A stretch of 32,699 bases of DNA from Acidobacteriota bacterium. Lineage in GTDB: Bacteria; Acidobacteriota; Vicinamibacteria; Vicinamibacterales; Fen-181. This document shows, one piece after another, positions 1-7,315 of this stretch; position 1 is the first letter of the stretch, and each line of letters starts with the position of its first letter. Under the pieces are notes generated by a model that saw only the letters and a program-made list of their open reading frames with translations, was not told the DNA's origin and did not search any database. Location of the stretch: the NCBI GenBank assembly GCA_003170135.1, contig PMZR01000048.1, forward strand, positions 308-33,006, in the 5' to 3' direction. Both the position numbers and the translations under genes were made by a program.

Positions 1-27
1 ACCTACTAGCGCGAAGAAGGTGCGTCA

Positions 28-47
28 GGGGTCGGGCATCCGACCCC
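28..47. terminator. Perfect 8-bp hairpin near the window edge
   Basis: The arms GGGGTCGG (28-35) and CCGACCCC (40-47) are exact reverse complements around a 4-nt loop. There is no T-run on either side, so a classical intrinsic terminator is not shown. It could end transcription of a gene left of the window or cap the adjacent 7-nt repeat array. Confidence 0.4.
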
Positions 48-56
48 CGACACACC

Positions 57-103
57 GCGCACCCCGCACTCCGCACATCGCACTTCATACTCCGCCCCTC
101 CCC
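57..103. repeat. Degenerate 7-nt tandem repeat array (consensus GCACTCC)
   Basis: From about position 59 the sequence reads as successive heptads GCACCCC, GCACTCC, GCACATC, GCACTTC, ATACTCC and GCCCCTC, all in phase. Each unit differs from the consensus by zero to two or three bases. The same 7-nt periodicity, with other unit sequences, occurs in the three atp operon spacers at the other end of the window. It is noncoding and lies about 80 bases before the first gene. Confidence 0.65.
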
Positions 104-183
104 CTATCCTTCGGCCCTGCAACAGCCGAGATCTGAAACAAGGAATTTTTGGCCGGCGACGCGCCCCCAATGGCGACACACCG

Positions 184-960
184 ATGCGCGACAGGCCCCG
201 GGAATCAGGCGGTGGATGGCCCTCGACGGGGGACGGCGGACAATTCCTGCCCGAGGAACGCCAGCGGTTCATCGCCAGTTTCCCGAAACAGTGCGATTCG
301 ATCGAGCTGCTGCTGAAGACGATCTCGGCGCGCGGGCCCAAAGGATCGGCCGAGCCGCTGCGCCAGATGGCGCATCGGGTCGCGGCCGATGCCGGCGCGG
401 TGGGGTTTCCGAACGTCAGCGAACGTGCGTCGGAACTCGAGATGTTGGCCGCGCAGGCCGACAAGGGCTTCAGTCTCGAGGTCGCCCGAGGTCAGCTCGA
501 AGCGCTTCGCGAGACGTTCGCCCGCGAACTCGCCTCTCCCCAGCGGTGGGAGGCGCCCGTCTCTCAACCAGACGCCGGCGTTCGCATCCTGGTGGTGGAC
601 GGCTCCGTAGACGAACGCCAGGCGGTGACCGATTATCTCCAGCTGGCCGGCTACGACCCGATTGCGCTGGCGGATGGCGAGGGAGTACTCGAAGCGGCGC
701 GGCAGCATCAGCCCGGCGCCATCCTGCTCGAAGCAGACCTGCCCGGCGCCCTCGACGGCTATTCAGTGTGCCGGATGCTCAAGGCCGACCCGCAGCTGGC
801 CGCCATCCCGGTAATATTCGTGACCGTGCGCTTGAGCCTCGACGACAAGCTCGCGGGCCTCACCCTCGGGGCCGACGATTACCTGCTCAAACCCGTGGAC
901 CCACGCGAACTCCTGCTGCGCATCGACATGGTGCTGCATCGGCCCCGCACCAGCCGGTAG
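184..960 (+). CDS. Hpt-like plus receiver domain protein with degenerate phosphorylation site
   Basis: This 258-residue protein has an N-terminal all-helical region (about 20-118) resembling a histidine phosphotransfer domain. His64 sits in an AHRVAADAG context, where classical Hpt domains have AHxLKG. Residues 133-250 form a CheY-like receiver: the beta-1 motif ILVVDG (135-140), a conserved Thr in VIFVT and a conserved Lys in LLKP are all present. The phospho-acceptor position is Glu183 (ILLEADLP) instead of Asp, and the second residue of the acidic pair is Gly140. It may therefore act without ordinary phosphorylation, perhaps locked in an active-like state; this is an inference. No output domain is present. 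The ATG has no strong Shine-Dalgarno sequence, so a later start is possible. Confidence 0.75.
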   Translation: MRDRPRESGGGWPSTGDGGQFLPEERQRFIASFPKQCDSIELLLKTISARGPKGSAEPLRQMAHRVAADAGAVGFPNVSERASELEMLAAQADKGFSLEVARGQLEALRETFARELASPQRWEAPVSQPDAGVRILVVDGSVDERQAVTDYLQLAGYDPIALADGEGVLEAARQHQPGAILLEADLPGALDGYSVCRMLKADPQLAAIPVIFVTVRLSLDDKLAGLTLGADDYLLKPVDPRELLLRIDMVLHRPRTSR

Positions 961-1363
961 CCCGACCAGGCGCCGGGCGGCTCAAGGGCACGACCCGGCT
1001 GACACTTCGGGTGACCCGTGACGCGTCGAGTCCACCGTGGAGGTCACACTGCGTCATCCGCCAAGGACGCGTCCCGGACGATTCCGTGAAAAACACCCGA
1101 AATTGCGCGCGGGACGGTCGGCACGCGGCTTGATGGTTCTCCGGGTGTCGCGTCGGGTCAACGGGATGCGTTAATACAGGCAGGCGCTGGCATCGCCGCA
1201 TCCCGTCACCTGGCAGGGCGTTCACGGCCCGGCGCGACGCTCCCCATCCGATTATCCGACAGCCGATCCGACTCCAATCGATGTCCCCCCGGGGATCGGG
1301 ATACGTTCGTTCCGATCCCCGATTCTCTCCCCCGCGTCGAACCCTTGGGGCCGGCTTCCGCCT
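961..1363. other. Noncoding convergent spacer with two long inverted repeats
   Basis: About 400 bases separate the receiver gene from the convergent sugar dehydrogenase, and no credible ORF is seen. One perfect 10-bp inverted repeat is ACGGGATGCG (1161-1170) with CGCATCCCGT (1197-1206), whose 26-nt loop holds a small GGCG/CGCC stem overlapping the right arm. A second hairpin is described separately at 1291-1320. Nothing else is recognised here. Confidence 0.5.
1291..1320. terminator. Hairpin between convergent genes, possible bidirectional terminator
   Basis: GGGGATCGG (1291-1299) and CCGATCCCC (1312-1320) are perfectly complementary, and the stem can extend by about two pairs inward. It lies 44 bases beyond the dehydrogenase stop codon and in the convergent spacer, where a bidirectional terminator would sit. 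There is no T-tract, which lowers confidence. Confidence 0.5.
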
Positions 1364-2683
1364 TCACGCCTTCACAACCGACGGGTGCGGCTTCCGGAAG
1401 ATCCCTCGCGTGTCGACGACGAGCGGCGCGTGGCGCAGCACCTGGTCGTAATCCACCGCGGCATGGTCGGTCACGATGATGACCGCGTCCTGCGCCGAGA
1501 GCACCGCCTCGGTGAGACCCAGCGAGCGCATCGGCGGCAGGTCCGGCCACGAACGCATGCGCGGCGCCTCCGGAATGTGCGGATCGTGGTACGACACACG
1601 GGCGCCCAGGCGCAGCAACAGTTCGATGATCTCGAACGCGGGGCTCTCGCGCGGATCGTCGATGTCCTTCTTGTAGGCGAGGCCCAGCACCAGCACACCG
1701 CTCCCCTTGACGGCCTTGCCGCGCTCGTTGAGCGCGCCTTGCAGCTTGCCAATCACGTAGTGCGGCATCTCCACGTTCACGTCGCCGGCCAGTTCGATGA
1801 ACCGCGGGCCGACGCCGTACTCGCGCGCCTTCCACGACAGGTAGAACGGGTCGAGCGGGATGCAGTGGCCGCCCCAGCCGGGTCCCGGGTTGAAGCGCAT
1901 GAAGCCGAACGGCTTCGTCGATGCCGCGTCCAGCACCTCCCACACGTCGATGCCCATGCGGTCGTAGACGGTCTTGAGCTCGTTGACCAGGGCGATGTTG
2001 ACCGCGCGGAAGATGTTCTCGGTCAGCTTCGTCGCTTCCGCGGCGCGCGCCGACGACACGCGTACCGACCGGACGATGATGCGATCGTAGAGGGCCTGCG
2101 CGAGATCGCCGCTCACCGCGTCCACGCCGCCGACGACTTTCGGCGTCGTCGTCGTGCCATAGTCCTTGTTGCCCGGGTCCTCCCGTTCCGGCGAGAAGGC
2201 GAGGAAGAAGTCGCTGCCGCAGCGAAGCCCGGTCTGTTCGAGGATTGGCTGGAGCAACTCATCGGTCGTGCCGGGATACGTCGTCGATTCCAGGATGACG
2301 ATCTGTCCCGGGCGCAGCGCCGCCTTCACCTGCTGCGCCGAGTGTTCCACGTAAGTCATGTCCGGTTCCCGCTGCGGCGTCAGCGGCGTCGGCACGCAGA
2401 TGAGGACAGCGTCCGGTTCCGCGAGACGCGCGAAATCAACCGTCGCGTGCAGGCGCCCCGTGGCGACGGCCGCGGCGACGCGGCCGCCGTCGAGATGCTT
2501 GATGTACCCCTCGCCGCGCGAGAGCTTGTCCACCTTGACGGCGTCGACGTCGAAGCCGACGACCGTGAATCCGCGGTCCACGAACGCGAGGGCCAGTGGC
2601 AGGCCGACGTATCCCATGCCGATGATGCCTACCACGGCATCGCCAGCCTCGATCCGACGTCTGAGTGTGTCTGCGTGGTCCAT
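1364..2683 (-). CDS. UDP-sugar (UDP-GlcNAc/GlcNAcA-type) 6-dehydrogenase, WbpA/TviB-like
   Basis: The protein probably performs the NAD-dependent two-step oxidation of a UDP-hexose C6 alcohol to a uronic acid, supplying precursors for surface polysaccharide. It has 439 residues, normal for the family. The N-terminal Rossmann motif GMGYVGLP is at 22-29. The SPEREDPGN signature (about 164-172) is typical of the UDP-HexNAc dehydrogenase branch rather than UDP-glucose dehydrogenases. Lys219 in the TKLTEN segment and the catalytic Cys274 in GGHCIPLDP are intact. The C-terminal domain with VLGLAYKKDIDDPRESP is complete. It starts 65 bases after the stop of the upstream phosphatase gene on the same strand, so the two may be cotranscribed. 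The exact sugar substrate cannot be read from the sequence. Confidence 0.9.
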   Translation of the reverse strand: MDHADTLRRRIEAGDAVVGIIGMGYVGLPLALAFVDRGFTVVGFDVDAVKVDKLSRGEGYIKHLDGGRVAAAVATGRLHATVDFARLAEPDAVLICVPTPLTPQREPDMTYVEHSAQQVKAALRPGQIVILESTTYPGTTDELLQPILEQTGLRCGSDFFLAFSPEREDPGNKDYGTTTTPKVVGGVDAVSGDLAQALYDRIIVRSVRVSSARAAEATKLTENIFRAVNIALVNELKTVYDRMGIDVWEVLDAASTKPFGFMRFNPGPGWGGHCIPLDPFYLSWKAREYGVGPRFIELAGDVNVEMPHYVIGKLQGALNERGKAVKGSGVLVLGLAYKKDIDDPRESPAFEIIELLLRLGARVSYHDPHIPEAPRMRSWPDLPPMRSLGLTEAVLSAQDAVIIVTDHAAVDYDQVLRHAPLVVDTRGIFRKPHPSVVKA

Positions 2684-2748
2684 GGTCGGTCAGCCATCCT
2701 GACTGGAACGAGAAGACAGATGAACAGGAAGGGGCACTGGTCGATGCC

Positions 2749-4503
2749 TCACGCGGTGATGCGGATGGCGACAGCCGTCATGTCGTCGTTGACCGGCGTA
2801 TCGCCGCGGAAGTTGGCCACCGCGTCGAAGATGGCGTTGACGACGTCGCGGGCGGTCCCGCCTCGCGTCCTCGCGATCGTCTGCATGAGGCGTTCGGAGC
2901 CGAACTCGTTCCCGTTGGCGTCCATCGCCTCGAACACGCCGTCGCTGCAGAAGATGAACGCGTCGCCCGCGCGCATGTCGTAGCTGACCTCGTCGTAGGA
3001 CGAGCCGGCGAACGTCCCGAGGGGCACGCCGGAGACTTCAATCGGCGCGCAGCCGGCGGCGGTGCAGCGGATCGGGTACGGCAGCCCCGAATTCGACAGG
3101 ACCACGGTGCGGCGCTTCAGGTCGAACGACGCGTAGCACAGCGTGCAGTAGTATTCTTCGAGCTGCCGCTCGTGCAGGATCACGTTGATCCACGACAGCA
3201 CGCTTGCCGGGCTGGCCAGCTCCGACGAGTAGCGTCGGCGGAAGGTGCGCGAGCGGACCAGCTCGCCCGCGAAGGCGCCGTAGAGCGCCGCCGGCACGCC
3301 CTTGCCCGACACGTCGCCGACGGCGACCACGAAGCTGTTGGGTTCGGGGCAGAGGAAGTCGTAGAGGTCGCCCCCGAGTTCGTGCGCCGGGGCGAACCGG
3401 ACGGCGAGATCGACGCCCTTCAGCCGGCGCGGCGCTTCGGTCGGCAGGAACGCCTCCTGGACCCGCTGGGCGAAGCGCAGCTCCTTCTCGAGGCGCTCCT
3501 CGTTGGCGCGGATGGTCTCGTAGAGGCGCGCGTTCTCGATGGCCACCGCCGCCTGGCTCGCCAGCAGCGTCAGCACCTCGACGTCGTCATTGTCGAAGGC
3601 ATTGAGCTCGGGACTCTCCAGGTCGAACACGCCGATGCATCGATCCTTCAGCAGGAGCGGAATCGCGAGCTCCGATCGGACGTCCGCCACGGCCGCAATG
3701 TAGCGCGGGTCGTTCCGCACATCCGGCGCCAGGACGGGTTCCTTGTGCAGCGCGGCGTACCCGACGATCCCCTCGCCCAGCTTCACGGTGGGCAGGTTGG
3801 CCACTTCGCCGTACTTCACCGCCAGCTTCATCTCGAGCGTCAGCCGCTGAGGATGGAGCAGCAGGATCCCGAACGTCCGGTAATCGACGATGCGCTTGGT
3901 GAGCTGCGCGATGCGCGTCAGCAGCCCGTCGACGTCCAGGATGGACGAGACCTCATGGCCGATCTCGGCCAGCGTTTCGAGCATCGCCGCGTACTCGCGC
4001 TGGCGCTCGAACAGCCGCGCGTTCTCGATCGCCACCGAGATGTGCGTGCCGAACTGGCGCAGCACGGCAACATCGCTCTCGGTGAACTGGCCCGGCCGGT
4101 CGCTGAGCAGGTTCAGCGCGCCGATGATGCGGCCCTTCCGGCGCAGCGGCACCACGAGCTCGGCCCGCGTCCCCGGGACCGCTTCCACGTAGCGCGGGTC
4201 CTGCAGCACGTCGTTCACGAGGATCGGCTCGGCCCCGGCGACGGCCGCCCCGACGAGCGCCTGGCCGGGCGCCAGCCGCAACGAGCGCGCCACGTCGTCC
4301 GGGTAGCCGACCGAGTACGCGATCCGCAGTTCGCCGCTCTTCTCGGCGACCAGGTACACGGCGAACGCGCGAAACTCGATCAGCCGCGCAATGAGTTCCG
4401 GGATCTTGCGGAGCAGGTCGTCGAGATCGAGGACCGCGGTCACCTGGCGGCCGAGATCGAAGAGCGTCGTGACCAGTTCCTGATCGGACGGGCGATTCGT
4501 CAC
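2749..4503 (-). CDS. GAF-GAF-SpoIIE (PP2C-type) serine/threonine phosphatase, RsbU-like
   Basis: This 584-residue sensor phosphatase carries two GAF domains (about 20-165 and 185-335), a short coiled linker with FAQRVQEAFLP, and a C-terminal SpoIIE/PP2C domain. Metal-binding and core phosphatase motifs are visible: ELGGDLYDF, VGDVSGKG, FCSDGVFEA and DDMTAVAI. RsbU-type enzymes dephosphorylate anti-anti-sigma factors in partner-switching pathways, with GAF domains sensing small ligands. No partner kinase or STAS protein lies nearby. A GTG start is chosen because AGGA lies 6 bases before it; the open frame continues upstream, but that part reads antisense to fabZ. A perfect TATAAT -10 box lies about 67 bases upstream. 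The target and the sensed ligand are unknown. Confidence 0.88.
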   Translation of the reverse strand: MTNRPSDQELVTTLFDLGRQVTAVLDLDDLLRKIPELIARLIEFRAFAVYLVAEKSGELRIAYSVGYPDDVARSLRLAPGQALVGAAVAGAEPILVNDVLQDPRYVEAVPGTRAELVVPLRRKGRIIGALNLLSDRPGQFTESDVAVLRQFGTHISVAIENARLFERQREYAAMLETLAEIGHEVSSILDVDGLLTRIAQLTKRIVDYRTFGILLLHPQRLTLEMKLAVKYGEVANLPTVKLGEGIVGYAALHKEPVLAPDVRNDPRYIAAVADVRSELAIPLLLKDRCIGVFDLESPELNAFDNDDVEVLTLLASQAAVAIENARLYETIRANEERLEKELRFAQRVQEAFLPTEAPRRLKGVDLAVRFAPAHELGGDLYDFLCPEPNSFVVAVGDVSGKGVPAALYGAFAGELVRSRTFRRRYSSELASPASVLSWINVILHERQLEEYYCTLCYASFDLKRRTVVLSNSGLPYPIRCTAAGCAPIEVSGVPLGTFAGSSYDEVSYDMRAGDAFIFCSDGVFEAMDANGNEFGSERLMQTIARTRGGTARDVVNAIFDAVANFRGDTPVNDDMTAVAIRITA

Positions 4504-4569
4504 GGGCAATCCTGCCGCGCTCGGCGGTGGTGGTGAAGGCGAAGGGTTCGACGGCCGCACTGTGACCGG

Positions 4570-4577
4570 ATTATACT
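4570..4577. promoter_or_regulatory. Overlapping divergent -10 boxes (TATAAT minus, TATACT plus)
   Basis: The divergent spacer between the SpoIIE phosphatase and fabZ contains ATTATACT. Read on the minus strand it gives a perfect TATAAT (4575 to 4570); on the plus strand it gives TATACT (4572-4577). No good -35 hexamer is seen at the right distance on either strand. In such a GC-rich region an A/T-rich core between divergent genes is suggestive of a shared promoter. Confidence 0.45.
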
Positions 4578-4647
4578 CAGCGGGCAGGGGCGAACGCACG
4601 CCAGAGCCGGCCCCGCCCCGAACCACTACTGTAACCCCGGAAGGTCC

Positions 4648-5106
4648 ATGGATCTGACGCTTCCTCTCGATTACCAGGCCATCCAGCGCATTCTCCCGCA
4701 TCGGTACCCGTTCCTGCTGGTGGACCGCGTGACCGAGCTCGAGCCCGACAAGCGGATCGTCGGCATCAAGAACATCTCGCACAACGAGCACCTGCTCTCG
4801 CGCCGGCCGGGCGAACGGCCCGTGCTGCCGCCCACGATCCTCACCGAGGCGGTGGCGCAGGTGGGGGCGATCCTCATTCTCTCGAAGCCCGAGAACCGGA
4901 ACCGGTTGATCTTCTTCATGGGCATCGAGCGGGTGCGGTACCGGCGCCCCGTGTATGCCGGCGACGTCGTGGTGATCGAAGCCAACGTGCTGCGGCTGCG
5001 GTCGCGGATGGGCACGCTGAAAGGCGCAGGCCGCGTGAACGGCGAAGTCGTGCTGGACGGGACGATGACCTTCGCGCTGGGCAGCCCGAAGGAGCGGGAG
5101 CGTTAG
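4648..5106 (+). CDS. FabZ-like hotdog protein lacking the usual catalytic histidine
   Basis: FabZ dehydrates (3R)-hydroxyacyl-ACP during fatty acid elongation. This 152-residue protein has the family length and the ILPHRYPFLLVDRV signature (15-28). The active-site Glu67 in TEAVAQ and the FMGIERVRYRRPVYAGD strand are also conserved. In ordinary FabZ the catalytic His lies in GHFPxxP, 14 residues before the Glu. Here a gap-free alignment gives SRRPGERP, with Arg53 at that place. It may be a non-canonical dehydratase, a thioesterase-like hotdog protein or an ACP-binding paralogue. AAGG lies just before the ATG. It converges with the next gene so closely that the two stop codons interlock (TTAG, 5103-5106). 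Confidence 0.8.
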   Translation: MDLTLPLDYQAIQRILPHRYPFLLVDRVTELEPDKRIVGIKNISHNEHLLSRRPGERPVLPPTILTEAVAQVGAILILSKPENRNRLIFFMGIERVRYRRPVYAGDVVVIEANVLRLRSRMGTLKGAGRVNGEVVLDGTMTFALGSPKERER

Positions 5107-5837
5107 CGCGCGACGAGCAGCACCATTCCGACCTTCACACCGCGCGACACCCACTTCGCCCAGCGCGCCTCCGGATGGAAGTACCGCCACGCATCGAGGC
5201 AGGCCGGCGTGAGCACGAGGCCGCCCACCCACGGCTCGTTCACGCCTAGCGCGTCTGCCATCGCCCGCGTATCCCGCTCGAAGGGCCCCGCCTTCGCCAT
5301 CGCGGCGGCGCCGTAGGCCAGCGACGCGATCACGTTGAAGGCGAGCAATCCCTTGCGGATGGGCGCACGCTCGTCGCGCAGGTGCGGACGCCGACTGAGC
5401 ATGATCTCGCTCGAGAGCTGCTGCGACCAGAAGCCGGCCGACGTGATGGTGAATTCCTGTCGCGGCGGCAGGCCGGCACGGTGCGTGATCGCAAAGAACG
5501 GAATGCCGCCGAAGTCCACCCGCTTGATCATCGGCCGGACGCCGAACAACCCGTCGAACAGCAGATGACCGCTCTCGTGGAGGCCCAGCCCCGCGGCGCC
5601 GCCGAGCAGGAACCTCGCGGTGCGTCCCGCCGTCCCGCCGCCACTCGCATCGTCCCGTGTCGTGCTCTCGTGCGGCGCCGGCTGTCCGTCCTGCGTCCCG
5701 GGTCCCGCCTGCCGCGGCGCGGCTGGCGGCGTCGCCTCCTGAGCAAACGGGACGGCACTCACGAGGAGAACGGCGGCGACCAGCAGGAGCAGCGGAACGC
5801 GGCCGTGGAGGAGCGTGCGGCGTTGTCGCGCACTCAC
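5103..5837 (-). CDS. Predicted membrane or secreted HExxH protein of unknown function
   Basis: The protein is about 244 residues from a GTG start. A TTG 15 bases upstream (5852) is also possible, but it would run into the sigma-54 promoter on the other strand. It has a basic N-terminus followed by a hydrophobic signal-like segment (LLLLVAAVLLVSAVPFA), then a Pro/Gly-rich linker. An HESGH motif lies in a Gly-rich hydrophobic context (GAAGLGLHESGHLLFDG), followed by further hydrophobic stretches. HExxH in a membrane helix recalls zinc metallopeptidases such as M50, but no second metal-ligand motif (NPDG type) is recognised. I do not assign an activity. It converges on fabZ with interlocked stop codons. 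Confidence 0.7.
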   Translation of the reverse strand: MSARQRRTLLHGRVPLLLLVAAVLLVSAVPFAQEATPPAAPRQAGPGTQDGQPAPHESTTRDDASGGGTAGRTARFLLGGAAGLGLHESGHLLFDGLFGVRPMIKRVDFGGIPFFAITHRAGLPPRQEFTITSAGFWSQQLSSEIMLSRRPHLRDERAPIRKGLLAFNVIASLAYGAAAMAKAGPFERDTRAMADALGVNEPWVGGLVLTPACLDAWRYFHPEARWAKWVSRGVKVGMVLLVAR

Positions 5838-5842
5838 TGGCG

Positions 5843-5858
5843 TGGCACCCAAGTTGCA
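5843..5858 (+). promoter_or_regulatory. Sigma-54 (-24/-12) promoter upstream of small membrane protein
   Basis: TGGCAC (5843-5848), 5 bases, then TTGCA (5854-5858) matches the sigma-54 core TGGCAC-N5-TTGCW exactly. The GG and GC dinucleotides have the required 10-base gap. It points at the 49-residue membrane protein gene and would give a leader of roughly 75 bases. A ten-base match of this kind is expected less than once by chance in a window of this size. The FliA-type sigma gene promoter at 11944-11959 shares the GTGGCACCC start. Confidence 0.75.
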
Positions 5859-5945
5859 GCCGTTTTATTACGGGCACAACACCTGGACCGTTCGCGGTGA
5901 CCGCCTCGAACGCGCGGGGGGTTCGTGCAGTGGGAGGACAAAGAG

Positions 5946-6095
5946 ATGCTTGAAACCATCGCCGTCATCCTGATCGTGCTGTGGCTGCTCGGGATGGTCA
6001 GTGGCTACACCCTGGGCAACTTCATCTACATCCTGCTGGTCATCGCGATTGTGCTGTTTCTCGTCCGGCTGGTCAGCGGACGAAGAGTGGTGTGA
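5946..6095 (+). CDS. Small membrane protein, lmo0937 / DUF5670 family
   Basis: This short gene encodes 49 residues: MLETIAVILIVLWLLGMVSG, a YTLGNFIYIL turn, a second hydrophobic helix (LVIAIVLFLV) and a basic tail RLVSGRRVV. The two-helix pattern with the WLLGxxxGYTLG centre matches the lmo0937 family of tiny membrane proteins, whose function is not established. A strong Shine-Dalgarno GGGAGGA (5932-5938) lies 7 bases before the ATG. It is preceded by a sigma-54 promoter and followed by a 10-bp hairpin, so it looks like a stand-alone, tightly controlled transcription unit. Sigma-54 control hints at a nutrient or envelope-stress role (inference). Confidence 0.85.
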   Translation: MLETIAVILIVLWLLGMVSGYTLGNFIYILLVIAIVLFLVRLVSGRRVV

Positions 6096-6121
6096 GTCCG
6101 ACACCTGCCCGGCCCGGGGGT

Positions 6122-6146
6122 CCCCAGCGCGACGACCGCGTTGGGG
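6122..6146. terminator. 10-bp hairpin between convergent genes, likely bidirectional terminator
   Basis: CCCCAGCGCG (6122-6131) pairs with CGCGTTGGGG (6137-6146), with one G-T wobble, around a 5-nt loop. It sits 26 bases after the small membrane protein stop and 28 bases after the exoribonuclease stop on the other strand. No T-tract is present. A second, smaller GCGCC/GGCGC hairpin (6146-6159) overlaps its end. Confidence 0.55.
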
Positions 6147-6174
6147 CGCCCTCCGGCGCGATCTTCACCCGACC

Positions 6175-7131
6175 CTACTTCGCGCCCTTCCAGAACACCC
6201 GGCCCAGCCTGTGATGGTAGCCCGTGAACTCGCCGTCGTTGGCGTCTTCGGCCAGGGCCTGACGCACCTGGTGAATCCTCGCATCGAGGTCATCGGCTGC
6301 CGCGAGGATGAAGGCTTCGACCGTCATCGGCTCCACGGGCGACCCGAGATCCCTCGACCCGTGATGCGACACGATGAGGTGCTCGACCGCGGTGAGCAGT
6401 TCCGGGGGGAAGCCGTCGATCGCGAGTGCCGCTTCGCGCACCATCATCGCGCCGAGCGTGATGTGACCGACGAGCCGCCCCTCGCGTGAATAGCTCGTCG
6501 CGCCGTCATAGGCCAGCTCCTGCAGCTTCCCGATGTCGTGCAGCACCGCGCCGGCCGCGATGAGATCCAGATCGGCGTCGTAGGCCCGCGCCAGCGCGCC
6601 ACCGACGACGGCAATCTTGAGCGCATGCTCCAGGTACCCGCCGCGGTAGGCGTGGTGCACGACCTGCGCGGCGGGCCACACACGCAGGCTGGCCTCGTTG
6701 CGCGCGATGAGGCAGCGGAGCAGCTGCTGCAGGTGCGGATTGGAGATGCCGGCGACCAGCGCCTCGAGGTCTGCCCACATCTCCTCGATCGGACGGGGCG
6801 CCGACGGGACGCAGTCCTCTTCGCGAAAGCCGAGCGCACGGTCCTGCACGGGATTGACGCGCCGGATGTTCTCGACGACGAGCTGCAGCCGGCCGCCGTA
6901 CGTGTTGGCACGCGCCTTCACCTTGACGAACTCGCCTTCCTCGAACTCGCCGCGCATGCGGTCGACCTCGTCGAAGACCTTCGCCGCGATGCGGCCGGTG
7001 GCGTCGAGCAGGGTCAGCGACAGGAACTCGCCGTTGCGGCCGCTGCGCAGCTCTTTCTGCTGGCACAGGTAGAAGCCGACCCCGACCGCGTCGGGCGTGA
7101 GCTGACGGATGGGCGGAAGACGCATGTCCAT
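6175..7131 (-). CDS. 3'-5' exoribonuclease of the YhaM family (OB fold plus HD domain)
   Basis: YhaM-type enzymes trim RNA (and some DNA) from the 3' end. The 318-residue length matches the family. The N-terminal part (about 15-95) is an OB-fold nucleic-acid-binding domain with FLSLTLLDATGRIAAKVFD and a strand VKVKARANTYGGRLQL. The C-terminal HD-superfamily domain has the metal ligands in order: HHAYRGGYLEHAL, HDIGK, VSHHG and AADDLDARI. The ATG start fits the N-terminus of relatives. It is transcribed divergently from the amidohydrolase and stands alone. The family assignment is secure, but the cellular substrate is not known here. Confidence 0.88.
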   Translation of the reverse strand: MDMRLPPIRQLTPDAVGVGFYLCQQKELRSGRNGEFLSLTLLDATGRIAAKVFDEVDRMRGEFEEGEFVKVKARANTYGGRLQLVVENIRRVNPVQDRALGFREEDCVPSAPRPIEEMWADLEALVAGISNPHLQQLLRCLIARNEASLRVWPAAQVVHHAYRGGYLEHALKIAVVGGALARAYDADLDLIAAGAVLHDIGKLQELAYDGATSYSREGRLVGHITLGAMMVREAALAIDGFPPELLTAVEHLIVSHHGSRDLGSPVEPMTVEAFILAAADDLDARIHQVRQALAEDANDGEFTGYHHRLGRVFWKGAK

Positions 7132-7303
7132 TTCTCGCGTGCCGAGTGTACATCAGGCGAGCGGCGGTCCCTAGCGCCAGTCGGTGCTCATCGGCAGCGA
7201 GCGGCTCTTGCGTGGTGCCGGGGCGACCGGATCCGCTCGAGGACGGAGCGCGCGGCGAGCGATGCACGTGGCACGATTCGTGGTTTCTGCCGGCGCCGCC
7301 GTG

Positions 7304-7309
7304 TAGAAT
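7304..7309 (+). promoter_or_regulatory. Candidate -10 box placing the start codon at the transcript start
   Basis: TAGAAT (7304-7309) lies 6 bases before the amidohydrolase ATG at 7316. A start site 7 bases after a -10 box would fall on the ATG itself, giving a leaderless mRNA, and no Shine-Dalgarno sequence is seen. No clear -35 is present. Confidence 0.35.
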
Positions 7310-7315
7310 GACGGC

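Noticed and set aside
1118..1134. Sigma-54-like CGGCACG-N4-TTGA
   Set aside because: The essential C of the -12 GC pair is missing and it points into a convergent spacer without a downstream gene on that strand.
1385..2983. 532-codon open frame antisense to the sugar dehydrogenase
   Set aside because: It is a shadow frame with no family motif and bridges two real genes on the other strand.
7277..7291. Sigma-54 -24 box TGGCACG upstream of the amidohydrolase gene
   Set aside because: The -24 element is present (TGGCACG-ATTC) but the -12 position reads GTGG instead of TTGC.
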